This document shows positions 1-8,218 of a stretch of 64,000 nt of DNA, piece by piece. Every line of letters starts with the position of its first letter. Position 1 is the stretch's first letter. Origin of the DNA: Gemmobacter aquaticus (GTDB taxonomy: Bacteria; Pseudomonadota; Alphaproteobacteria; Rhodobacterales; Rhodobacteraceae); contig NZ_VOAK01000027.1 in NCBI RefSeq assembly GCF_007859075.1, positions 82,406-146,405 on the forward strand, read 5' to 3'. Below the pieces are notes generated by a model. The model saw only the letters and a program-made list of their open reading frames with translations. It made no database searches and had not been told where the DNA came from. The position numbers and the translations under genes were made by a program.

Positions 1-884
1 CCGAGGCGGCCGTTGCCGCTGCCGAGGCCGCCGTCGATCTGGCCCGCGCACTGGTGATCCAGGCCGAGGCCACGCAGGAATATGCGGCAACCGAGGCTGA
101 ACGCGCGTTGCAGCTTTTTGATCGCGCGGCGCTGTCGCAGCGGCTGCTGGACAATGCCATTCTGGCACGCCGCACCGCCGATGCGGCGGTCGAAAGTGCG
201 CGGGCCAATCTGGCCGTGCGCGGTCGCGAGCTTGACAGTGCGCGTGCTGTGCTGGCCGATGGCGCCGTCACACCCGATGAGCGTTGCTGCGTCGAGATCG
301 TGACGCCCGTATCGGGCCGCATCCTGCGCGTCATGACCGAGGATGAACAGGTGGTGCAGCCCGGCATGCCGATCATCGAGATCGGAAATCCGGGTAATCT
401 TGAAATCGTTGTCCATGTCCTGTCGCGCGATGCGGTGCGCATCGTCCCCGGCGCAGGCGCCACGATCACCGGCTGGGGCGGCCCGCCCCTTCAGGCTGTG
501 GTTGACCGGATCGAGCCCGCCGCCGCCACCAAGATCTCGGCCCTTGGCATCGAGGAGCAGCGGGTCGAGGTCATCCTGTCGCTGACCGGCACCCCTGATG
601 ACTGGCAAGCCCTTGGTCACGGCTTCCGCGTCATCGCAGGGATCGAGGTCTGGCGCGGCGCCGAGGTGCTGTCGATCCCGGTGGGCGCGCTTTTCCGTGA
701 CGGGTCTGACTGGGCGGCCTTCGCGGTGGCCGAGGGCCGCGCCACACTGCGCACCTTGCGGATCGGAGAGCGGAACGAGGATCTTGCTCAGGTGCTGGAG
801 GGGCTGGCCGAGGGGGAACAGGTGATCCTGCACCCGGGCGACGCAGTGGCCGATGGCGCTCGCGTCGCGCCGCTTGCCGAATGA
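1..884 (+). CDS. HlyD/RND-type periplasmic efflux adaptor, 3' part
   Basis: The reading frame is open from the first bases of the window, so the start lies upstream and this is the C-terminal part (about 290 residues) of the protein. It opens with an Ala/Glu-rich helical stretch typical of the hairpin of membrane-fusion proteins. A lipoyl-like half follows (TPVSGRILRV, then VQPGMPIIEIGNPGNLEI), then a beta-barrel region, and a C-terminal membrane-proximal segment ending in LAEGEQVILHPGDAVADGARV. Proteins of this family bridge an inner-membrane pump and an outer-membrane channel. No pump gene follows it, so any partner must lie upstream, outside the window. The family is clear; whether the partner is an RND or a MacB-type ABC pump cannot be told here. 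Confidence 0.85.
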   Translation, partial: EAAVAAAEAAVDLARALVIQAEATQEYAATEAERALQLFDRAALSQRLLDNAILARRTADAAVESARANLAVRGRELDSARAVLADGAVTPDERCCVEIVTPVSGRILRVMTEDEQVVQPGMPIIEIGNPGNLEIVVHVLSRDAVRIVPGAGATITGWGGPPLQAVVDRIEPAAATKISALGIEEQRVEVILSLTGTPDDWQALGHGFRVIAGIEVWRGAEVLSIPVGALFRDGSDWAAFAVAEGRATLRTLRIGERNEDLAQVLEGLAEGEQVILHPGDAVADGARVAPLAE

Positions 885-1001
885 CGGGGAATGCGTCTGG
901 ACCCTTGCCGCGCTTTGCGCCTATGGTCGGGCCATGACGTGCGGTTGTAATATCCTCGGGGGCTGGATGATGCCCTGTTCCTTTGTCGCCGGGGTCCGGT
1001 C

Positions 1002-1757
1002 GTGACACTGGCGGATGCGTTGATTCTGGGGCTTGCCGCCTTTGGCGCGGGGATGCTGAACACCGTCGCGGGGGGTGGCACTTTCCTGACCTTCCCCGCG
1101 CTGGTCTTTACCGGCATCCCGCCAGTTGCCGCGAATGCCACCAGTGCTGTCGCGGTCTTTCCGGGCTATCTGGCGGGCGCCATCGGCTTTCGGGATGAGC
1201 TTGGCCGTATGTCGCGCGCGCGGCTCGTGCGGCTTTCCGCCATCACGCTTGCGGGTGGGCTTGCGGGTTCGCTCTTGCTTCTGGTGTCGTCGAACGAGGC
1301 GTTTTCGCGCATCGTGCCGGGCCTTCTGCTCTTCGCCACGCTGGTCTTTCTGTTCGGCGACAGGCTGCGGCAACTGGCTGCAGGATGGGCCAGCGGTGAG
1401 GGGCTCACCGGGATCGTCGGCCTCTTTCTGGTCAGTCTTTATGGCGGCTACTTCAACGGGGGCTTGGGCATCATGCTGCTTGCGCTGTTTTCGGTCTGGG
1501 GCATGCGCGACCTGCACGAGATGAACGGGCTGAAGAACGGGCTTTCTTTCGTGCTTTCGGCAATATCGGTTGCGGCATTCGCGCTGGCGGGGCTTGTGTC
1601 ATGGCCCGCGGCGGTGCTGATGATGGTCGCCTCAACCCTCGGGGGCTATGCCGGGGCGCCGGTTGCGCGCATCCTCCCCCGTCCCGTGCTGCGCGGGCTG
1701 ATCGCTGTTGTGGGCTTTGGCATGACGGCCGTCTTTGCCGCGCGGGCCTGGGGGTAG
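1002..1757 (+). CDS. TSUP/TauE-SafE family membrane permease
   Basis: A 251-residue hydrophobic protein with about eight predicted membrane segments. The N-terminal repeat carries the family pattern GAGMLNTVAGGGTFLTFPAL followed by PPVAANATSAVAVFPG. The second half repeats the pattern as YGGYFNGGLGIMLLALF. TSUP proteins export or import sulfite, sulfonates, sulfoacetate or related anions across the inner membrane. The GTG at 1002 is used because nearby upstream ATG codons are out of frame. It stands alone, 117 bases after the adaptor gene and about 100 bases before the nuclease pair, so the substrate cannot be inferred from neighbours. Confidence 0.88.
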   Translation: MTLADALILGLAAFGAGMLNTVAGGGTFLTFPALVFTGIPPVAANATSAVAVFPGYLAGAIGFRDELGRMSRARLVRLSAITLAGGLAGSLLLLVSSNEAFSRIVPGLLLFATLVFLFGDRLRQLAAGWASGEGLTGIVGLFLVSLYGGYFNGGLGIMLLALFSVWGMRDLHEMNGLKNGLSFVLSAISVAAFALAGLVSWPAAVLMMVASTLGGYAGAPVARILPRPVLRGLIAVVGFGMTAVFAARAWG

Positions 1758-1855
1758 ATCGGGTGCCGCAGACAGCGCCGGGCGACAGATTCTGACACCT
1801 TGGTGCCGTCAAGATCGGCCATCCTTTCCGCCGATTCCATTTCAGGGGTACTGCC

Positions 1856-2992
1856 ATGTCCGAATTCCGCTTTCTTCACACGGCCGACCTGCATCTGGGC
1901 AAGCGTTTTGGCGCCCTGCCCGAAGAGGTGCGCGCCCGCACGGCCGAGGCACGCCACGGCATTCTTGCCCATCTCGCGCAGGTGGCCCGGCAGCATGGCA
2001 CGCAGCACATCCTGATTGCGGGCGATACCTTTGACACCGAAACACCGACGGACCGGGTCTGGCGGCAGGCGGTTGCCGCGATGGGCGCGGCGGGAGATCT
2101 GCACTGGTGGCTTCTTCCCGGCAACCATGACAGCCTTGGTGCCGAGGCATTGTGGGATCGCCTGCGCGCCGCCGCCCCCGCGAACCTGCATGTGCTGACC
2201 GATATCGAGCCGATCGAGATGGCGCCCGGCGTCATGCTCTTGCCCGCCCCCCTGCCCCGTCGCTATCCGGGCCGTGACCTGACCGAGTGGATGAATGCCT
2301 GCGAGACCGATCCGCGTGCGCTGCGTATCGGCCTTGCCCATGGCGCGGTGCGCGACTTTTCCGAAGATGGCGGCGGCAATGACGCGCTTCTGGCCATTGA
2401 CCGGGCCGAGGCGGCGCGGCTCGATTACCTCGCGCTTGGCGACTGGCACGGGCAGATGCGGCTTGGCCCCCGTACCGCCTATGCCGGCACGCCCGAGCAG
2501 GACAGCTTCCGCCACGAAGGGCCGGGCGCCTGCCTGCTGATCACCCTGACCGCGCCGGGCGATGCCCCGCAGATCGAGCGGTTGGAGACCGGGCAGCTGG
2601 AGTGGCACGACCTCGCCCCCGATCTGGTGCCGGGGCAAGACCCGGCGGCGCTGGTGCTGGCCGCCCTTCCCGCCGATCCGGCGGCGCGGCGCAACCATCT
2701 GGTGCGGCTGCGCCCGCAAGGGCGCGCGCGGCTGGCCGAACATGCCGCACTCGAGGCGCTGGCCGCCGAGGTGGGCCCGCAGTTCTGCCATTTCGTGCTG
2801 GATTGTGGCGCACTTGCCATTGAGCCCGATGCCGCCGATCTGGACCGGATCGACCGCTCAGGCGCCCTGCGCGTTGCCGCCGACCGACTGGCCGAGGCCG
2901 CCGCCGACCCTGCCCGCGCGGCGCCGGATCGCGCCGTGGCGGCGGGGGCGCTGAACCGGCTTTACGGCTATCTGCAGGAAGGCGCGCAATGA
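1856..2992 (+). CDS. SbcD/Mre11-like metallophosphoesterase (DNA repair exonuclease)
   Basis: A 378-residue calcineurin-like phosphoesterase. Metal-binding motifs are in order: TADLHLG (Asp11, His13), AGDTFD (Asp57), PGNHD (Asn90, His91), GLAHGAV and LALGDWHG. It resembles the SbcD/Mre11/YhaO group, whose members are Mn-dependent nucleases working with a Rad50/SbcC-like ATPase. The ATPase gene follows with a 4-base ATGA overlap, strong evidence for translational coupling and a complex. The C-terminal third would be the capping and partner-binding region. The short family most like YhaO is the better fit; canonical SbcD is about 400 residues, so the distinction is soft. Confidence 0.88.
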   Translation: MSEFRFLHTADLHLGKRFGALPEEVRARTAEARHGILAHLAQVARQHGTQHILIAGDTFDTETPTDRVWRQAVAAMGAAGDLHWWLLPGNHDSLGAEALWDRLRAAAPANLHVLTDIEPIEMAPGVMLLPAPLPRRYPGRDLTEWMNACETDPRALRIGLAHGAVRDFSEDGGGNDALLAIDRAEAARLDYLALGDWHGQMRLGPRTAYAGTPEQDSFRHEGPGACLLITLTAPGDAPQIERLETGQLEWHDLAPDLVPGQDPAALVLAALPADPAARRNHLVRLRPQGRARLAEHAALEALAAEVGPQFCHFVLDCGALAIEPDAADLDRIDRSGALRVAADRLAEAAADPARAAPDRAVAAGALNRLYGYLQEGAQ

Positions 2993-5589
2993 AGATCCGC
3001 TCGATCACCCTGTCGGATATCCGCCAGTTCACCCGCCCCGTCACCGTGGGTGGGTTCGCAGCCGGCCTCAATGTGCTGGCCGCCCCGAACGAGGCCGGAA
3101 AATCCACGCTCTTCGATGCGATCCATGCACTGTTCTTCATTCCGCACCGGTCAAGCCGGATTGGCCATCTGCGCCCCGAGGCGGGTGGAAACCCTGAAAT
3201 CCGGGCCGAGCTTGATCTGCCCGATGGCCCCTGCACCATCGTCAAACGCTGGGGTCGCGGTGCGATGGCCGAGGTGATCCGCCAGGGTCACGTGATAGCC
3301 CGCGCCGATGCGGCCGAGGCTTTTGTCACCGGCCTGACCGCCCCGGCCGAGGAAGGCGGCCCTGCGGGGCTCCTCTGGGTGCGTCAGGGCGTCATTGCAC
3401 TGGATGACGGCAGCCGGAAAGAGGTGGAGGGCGCGCTCCTTGCCCGCCGCGACCTGATGAGCTCGGTCACCGGCGAGTTCGAGACGGTGACGGGGGGCCG
3501 CCGCATGGACCGCGCATTGGCCCGCGCCGAGGCCGATCTGGAACGGCTGGTCACATTGCGCGGTCCAAAGGCGGGCGGCCCCTATGATCGCGCGAAGAAG
3601 GCGGTCGAAAGCCTGACCGCCATGCGCGACGATCTGGCCCAAAAGCAGGCCGCATTGCGCGATGCGCTGGACCGTCGCCGGGCCGCGCGGGCCGAGATTG
3701 CGCAATGGTCTGATCCGGCTGAGGCCGCCCACCGGGCGCAGCGTCTTGTGGCGGCGCAAGCCGCGCATGAGGAAGCCACGCGCCACGCCGAACGGCTGGC
3801 GGGCTTGCAGGCAACCGCCGATCACGCCGCCCTGCGCGCATCCCAGGCCGAGGCCGAGCTGCGCCGTCTGACCGAAGCCGAGGCCGCCTTGCGCAGGGCC
3901 AGTGCCGGGGCGCGGTCAGCAGGCGAAGAGGCCCGTGCGGCGGAGGGTGCCCATCACACGGCACTTGCCGCACTGGGCGACAGCCGCGCGGCAGTCGAGG
4001 CTGCACGCGCCGGGCAGGAGCAGGCCGAAGGGGTGCTCGCCGCCGCGCATCGGGCCGTTGCGCAAGAGGCCGCGCAAAAGCGCCGGGCCGAGCTTTCGCA
4101 GCGCCTCGCCACGGCGCAAGAGCTGACGCAGCGCTTGCTCGGCGCCCGCGCCGCCGCACAGACCGGGCCAGAGGCCGCGGCGGTCGCCGCGCTGGAGCGC
4201 GCCGAAACCACGCTGGCGGTGCTGGAGCGTCAGGGCGCGGCGGCGGCACCGCAGATCGTGCTGCGCTATCTGCCGGGCATTGCGGCGCGGGCCAGCATCG
4301 ATGGTGCGGCACTGGAGGGGGATAGCCCCCTGCCCGTGCTGGCACCGCTGACGCTCGACCTGCCGGGGCTTGGCGCATTGTCCGTCACCCCCGGACAGAC
4401 GGTCGATGCGAGAGGGCTGGCCGAGGCTCGGGCCGAGCGGGACCGCGCACGGGCAGAGACAGGATGCGCCGACCTGCTCGCCGCACGGTCTGCACTGGCC
4501 ACCCGCACATCCGCGCAGGAAGCGGTGGCGCTGATCGAGGCGCAATTGCGCGGACTGGTGCCCGAAGGGATCGAGGCGCTGAAGGCCGAGCTTGCTACCC
4601 TGCCGGAACCCGCAGATATCACAGGCCCGGTTGACCCTGCTGCCGCCGAAGACCACGCCCGTCAGGCCCGCGCTACGCTGGAGGGTGCCCGTCAGACTGA
4701 GGCACGCGCCGCGGGGCTGGAGAGCGAGGCCCGCACGCGCGCCCTGCGTGCCACCATCGCGGCCGAGACCGCCGCGCGGGCCCTGCAACAGGCCGAGGCT
4801 ACGCTCGCAGCCTTTGGACCTGTCGATGAGGCCCGAACAACGCTTGCCGCCGCACTGGCCGCGGCAACGGCGGCAAGGGATACTGCCCGCGCGTCGCATG
4901 CGGCAATGGCCGAAACGGCGCCTGACCCATCCGCCACCGCAGCCGCCCTTGCCCGCGCGCGCTCGGTCGTCGAGGCCGCAGACCGCGAGGTCGCCCGCCT
5001 TGGTGAAGATCTGGTCCGGCTGGAAACCCTGATCGACGTCCACGCAGGCAACGGGGTCGAGGAAGAGCTCGCCGATTGCGAAGCCCGACTTGCCCGCGCC
5101 GGGGCCGACCTTGCCGCGCATGAGCATGAGGTGGCGGTCCTGCGCTGCCTGATCGCTGCACTGACCGAGGCGCAGGCGACCGCGCGTGACCGCTATTTCG
5201 CCCCCGTCATGGCCGAGCTGCGCCCGATGCTGCGCCTGCTCTGGCCCGGCGCCGAGCTGCGGTTTGACGGCGAAAGCCTGCTGCCCACGCAGCTGATCCG
5301 CGACGGGCGGGCCGAAGAGATTGGCACGCTTTCCGGCGGGACGCGCGAACAGATCGCGCTTTTGCTGCGGTTGGCCTTCGCCCGGCTTCTGGCAAAATCG
5401 GGGCGCCATGCCCCCGTCATCCTCGACGATGCGCTGGTCTATTCCGACGATGACCGGATCGAGCGGATGTTCGATGCGCTGCACCAGCAGGCGGGCGATA
5501 TCCAGATCATCGTGCTAAGCTGCCGCAACCGCGCCTTCCGTGACCTTGGCGGGCAGAAGCTGACTTTCACCGAGGCGGGCGCCGTCTGA
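2989..5589 (+). CDS. SbcC/Rad50-like AAA ATPase (YhaN-type), no zinc hook
   Basis: An 866-residue SMC-like ATPase. It has a Walker A at residues 32-40 (APNEAGKST), an ABC signature near residue 781 (LSGGTREQ) and a Walker B near residue 810 (PVILDDALVYSD). A long Ala/Arg/Glu-rich coiled-coil arm lies between them, interrupted near residues 415-480 by a more globular part. The few cysteines present do not form a CXXC, so the Rad50/SbcC zinc hook is absent. This matches the shorter YhaN-type proteins rather than SbcC (over 1000 residues). It overlaps the upstream nuclease gene by 4 bases, and together they should form a nuclease-ATPase complex for DNA end processing. The start is the ATG in the ATGA junction. 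Confidence 0.88.
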   Translation: MKIRSITLSDIRQFTRPVTVGGFAAGLNVLAAPNEAGKSTLFDAIHALFFIPHRSSRIGHLRPEAGGNPEIRAELDLPDGPCTIVKRWGRGAMAEVIRQGHVIARADAAEAFVTGLTAPAEEGGPAGLLWVRQGVIALDDGSRKEVEGALLARRDLMSSVTGEFETVTGGRRMDRALARAEADLERLVTLRGPKAGGPYDRAKKAVESLTAMRDDLAQKQAALRDALDRRRAARAEIAQWSDPAEAAHRAQRLVAAQAAHEEATRHAERLAGLQATADHAALRASQAEAELRRLTEAEAALRRASAGARSAGEEARAAEGAHHTALAALGDSRAAVEAARAGQEQAEGVLAAAHRAVAQEAAQKRRAELSQRLATAQELTQRLLGARAAAQTGPEAAAVAALERAETTLAVLERQGAAAAPQIVLRYLPGIAARASIDGAALEGDSPLPVLAPLTLDLPGLGALSVTPGQTVDARGLAEARAERDRARAETGCADLLAARSALATRTSAQEAVALIEAQLRGLVPEGIEALKAELATLPEPADITGPVDPAAAEDHARQARATLEGARQTEARAAGLESEARTRALRATIAAETAARALQQAEATLAAFGPVDEARTTLAAALAAATAARDTARASHAAMAETAPDPSATAAALARARSVVEAADREVARLGEDLVRLETLIDVHAGNGVEEELADCEARLARAGADLAAHEHEVAVLRCLIAALTEAQATARDRYFAPVMAELRPMLRLLWPGAELRFDGESLLPTQLIRDGRAEEIGTLSGGTREQIALLLRLAFARLLAKSGRHAPVILDDALVYSDDDRIERMFDALHQQAGDIQIIVLSCRNRAFRDLGGQKLTFTEAGAV

Positions 5590-5646
5590 TCCGTACCGCA
5601 GAGGTGTAGTTGCGCCGCGCGTAAATCAGGGCATATAAATCCATCG

Positions 5647-6726
5647 ATGACGCAGAACCCCTATAGTTCACTGCCAGACAGTGCCTTCTGGCGCACCGGC
5701 GCGGCGCTGGCCGATCCGATGGACATTCGCGGGCTATGGCACCCCAAGGCGGATATCGCGAAAACCACGCGCATCGTGACCGCAGGGTCCTGCTTTGCCC
5801 AGCACATCGGCCGGGCCTTCCGCGAGCGCGGCTATGCCTGGTTTGATGCAGAGGCAGCCCCCGGCACGCCGGAGGTGCAGAGGGCCTTCCACTACGGCAC
5901 CTTCAGTTTTCGCACCGGCAACATCTATACCACCCAGATGCTGCTGCAATGGGTGCGATGGGCGACTGGCTTGTCACCCGTTCCGGACCTGTTCTGGCAA
6001 GAGGGTGAGCGGTTCTTCGACCCCTTCCGCCCGGCCGTCGAGCCCGGCGGCTTTGCCTCGCTGATGGAGGCGCGCGCCTCGCGGCAGGCAACGCTTGCGG
6101 CAATCCGGCAGGCCATCCGGCGAGGGCAGCTCTTTGTCTTTACGCTGGGCCTGACAGAATGCTGGCGCGATGCGGAAACGGGCCTCGAATACGCTGTCTG
6201 CCCCGGCACTGTCGCCGGACGCTTCGACACTGACCGCCACCGCTTTCACAACATGACCTACCCCGAGGTCATGACCGCGCTGAAAAAGGCGATCACCATC
6301 CTGCGCCGGATCAACCGGAACATGCGCTTTCTGCTGACCGTCTCGCCCGTGCCACTGACGGCGACGGCAGGCGGGCAGCATGTGATCACAGCCACCACCC
6401 ATTCAAAATCGGTGCTGCGCGCCGTGGCGGGCGAGATGGCCGCGCAGCACGATTATGTCGACTACTTTCCGTCCTACGAGATCATCACAAGCCCGGTCTT
6501 TGGTGGGCGCTTCTACGCAGCCAACCGGCGCAGCGTCGAGCCTGAGGGGGTCGATCACGTCATGCGTTGCTTCTTCCACGATCTCGACACGGCCTTCGGG
6601 CGCGTCCCCGCCGCCGCCCCGCCCCGCCCCGCCATCGCGCCCAATGCCGAGGAGGACGCACCCGACCCCGCCGCCGAACTGCGCTGCGAGGAAGAGATGC
6701 TTGCAGCCTTCCAGACACGGACATGA
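5647..6726 (+). CDS. GSCFA-domain protein (SGNH-like, surface glycan context)
   Basis: A 359-residue protein with the diagnostic motif TAGSCFAQHIGRAF at residues 45-58, which names the GSCFA family (a GDSL/SGNH-hydrolase relative). Further blocks typical of the family are FTLGLTECW and FLLTVSPVPLTAT. A Pro/Ala-rich tail follows from about residue 320. GSCFA proteins are found in bacterial polysaccharide and capsule loci and are thought to be esterases or acyl/alkyl-modifying enzymes; the precise reaction is unknown. It starts an island of glycan-modification genes and lies 10 bases before the next gene, so the two are probably co-transcribed. Confidence 0.85.
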   Translation: MTQNPYSSLPDSAFWRTGAALADPMDIRGLWHPKADIAKTTRIVTAGSCFAQHIGRAFRERGYAWFDAEAAPGTPEVQRAFHYGTFSFRTGNIYTTQMLLQWVRWATGLSPVPDLFWQEGERFFDPFRPAVEPGGFASLMEARASRQATLAAIRQAIRRGQLFVFTLGLTECWRDAETGLEYAVCPGTVAGRFDTDRHRFHNMTYPEVMTALKKAITILRRINRNMRFLLTVSPVPLTATAGGQHVITATTHSKSVLRAVAGEMAAQHDYVDYFPSYEIITSPVFGGRFYAANRRSVEPEGVDHVMRCFFHDLDTAFGRVPAAAPPRPAIAPNAEEDAPDPAAELRCEEEMLAAFQTRT

Positions 6727-6736
6727 GGGGCGCTGC

Positions 6737-7537
6737 ATGAAGGTCATGCTCTTTGGTGACAGTCATCTGGCAGCGGTCCGCCGTGGGCTTGCAGCCATTC
6801 CGCCCGCGCGGTTGGACGGGGTGGAACTGCAGTTCTGGGGCACGCCGGGCAACCGCTTCCGGCATATCGACTGGCAGGATGGCAGGATCACGCCGCTGGA
6901 TGAGGCGACGGCCAATGCCTTTGCCCGCTTCAACGGGCAGGGAGTACGTGCGCTTGATCCGGTGCTTTATGACGCCGTGGTCTTTGTGGGTGCGCGGATC
7001 CGGCCCGGCGCCGTGATCCCCGACCTTCTCAACCACATCGCCGACCCTGACCGCTATCTGACGCGCGCCTATATCAAGGCGGTGATTGCCGCGCAGTTCC
7101 GCAGCCTTTCCACCTACCGAATGGCGCAGGCAATGGCGGCGGCGGGCAAGACCCGCGTGCTTCTGAACCCGATCTCGCTGTCCACCCACCGCGCGGGCGC
7201 GGCGCCACGCCCCTATGCGATGGCCCGGCGGGCAAGCCCTGCCGATATCGCGCTTCTTTGGTCGGTTATGGCCGAGGTTCTGGCCGAGGATGGAATCGGC
7301 GCGATCCTGCAACCACAGGACAGCGTGGTGGCAGGCTATCTGACGGATGAGCGTTACGGGCTGCCACCGGGCGACGATGCCCACAAGAACGCCGAATATG
7401 GCGCCCTGATCCTTGAGGCGATCCTGCAAGCGGTGCAGAGGCCCGCAGGATCACCAGTCAATAGTTCACATAATGGCTCTGGATCACCGGCTTTGGCCGC
7501 CCTTTCCGGGGCTGCTTTTGCACGACATAGAAGATGA
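6737..7537 (+). CDS. SGNH-like hydrolase domain protein, function unknown
   Basis: A 266-residue protein beginning MKVMLFGDSHLAAV. This is the block I motif of SGNH/GDSL hydrolases (Gly-Asp-Ser) placed at the extreme N terminus as usual. A possible block V may be GDDAHKNAEYG near residue 215, with Asp and His. The ATG at 6737 is chosen over an earlier in-frame ATG because it sits 10 bases after the GSCFA gene and starts directly before the conserved motif. Its last 80 bases overlap the convergent methyltransferase gene; the tail (GSPVNSSHNGSGSP onward) is low in complexity and probably not part of the fold. Likely a glycan esterase or a transferase partner of the GSCFA protein, by context only. 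Confidence 0.7.
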   Translation: MKVMLFGDSHLAAVRRGLAAIPPARLDGVELQFWGTPGNRFRHIDWQDGRITPLDEATANAFARFNGQGVRALDPVLYDAVVFVGARIRPGAVIPDLLNHIADPDRYLTRAYIKAVIAAQFRSLSTYRMAQAMAAAGKTRVLLNPISLSTHRAGAAPRPYAMARRASPADIALLWSVMAEVLAEDGIGAILQPQDSVVAGYLTDERYGLPPGDDAHKNAEYGALILEAILQAVQRPAGSPVNSSHNGSGSPALAALSGAAFARHRR

Positions 7538-8162
7538 ACTGCGGCTCGGCATAGCGATGCTCGGCCCCGCGTGAGGTCAGCGTCGGGTCAGGGATCTCGC
7601 GCGGGGCCTCGGCCATCTTGCGCGGGAAGGTCCAGCACCCCAGCATCTTGTAGCCAAGGCTCGCCACCCAATAGCGCCAGGGGATATCGGGGCCGACCTG
7701 ATAAAAGCCATGGCCGAACCAGCCATCTGTGCCCACGCAAGAGACGAAGATGCCGCCCTCGCGCAGCATGGCATCGACGTTGCGGAACGACTGGGCGATA
7801 TCGAACACATGTTCGGTGGTGCCACCGTCATAGATCAGATCGAAGCGGTTCTTCAGATCCTTGCCCACCGGGCGCGACAGATCATGCACATATTCCGCCC
7901 CCTCGATGGCCGAGAAGTCGAGGCTTTCAAGCTTGGGCCAGCCGATCGTCCGGAGATAGGTCTCGCAGAAGCCGTCCTTCTGAAAAAGGTCGTCCTTCCC
8001 GGCCTCGATCCCCAGCTTTCCAAGCTCGGCAATCAGGCGTGGGGTCCAGGATGCGGGGCGGAAATGCATCTTCTGCCGGCCCAGCATGATGCCGTTCTGG
8101 CAGTCTTTCAGAAGCGGGGCGATCCGGGCCAGCTGAATCGCGATATTGATGCTGATGCCCAT
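7458..8162 (-). CDS. class I SAM-dependent methyltransferase-like protein
   Basis: A 234-residue protein. The middle shows the second half of a Rossmann methyltransferase: RFDLIYDGGTTEHVFDIAQSFRNVDAMLREGGIFV (read as two linked motifs, the DGGTTEH acidic strand and the LREGG loop), about residues 105-140. The SAM-binding glycine loop itself is weak or replaced; residues 75-95 carry LDFSAIEGAEYVHDLSRP, the acidic post-II area. It is the most downstream gene of the minus-strand glycan block and converges with the SGNH-like gene, overlapping it by 80 bases. A sugar O-methyltransferase is likely, but it could be an inactive homologue. Confidence 0.7.
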   Translation of the reverse strand: MGISINIAIQLARIAPLLKDCQNGIMLGRQKMHFRPASWTPRLIAELGKLGIEAGKDDLFQKDGFCETYLRTIGWPKLESLDFSAIEGAEYVHDLSRPVGKDLKNRFDLIYDGGTTEHVFDIAQSFRNVDAMLREGGIFVSCVGTDGWFGHGFYQVGPDIPWRYWVASLGYKMLGCWTFPRKMAEAPREIPDPTLTSRGAEHRYAEPQFIFYVVQKQPRKGRPKPVIQSHYVNY

Positions 8163-8218
8163 TCCGATACCCTTTCAACGCGTTGAGCTGCTCTGACGTC
8201 ACACGGGCCCCACCCGCG

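Noticed and set aside
3916..5484. Long minus-strand open frame of 522 codons
   Set aside because: It lies wholly inside the SbcC-like gene on the other strand. High GC bias makes such frames common; it has no recognisable domain, and the plus-strand gene has clear motifs.
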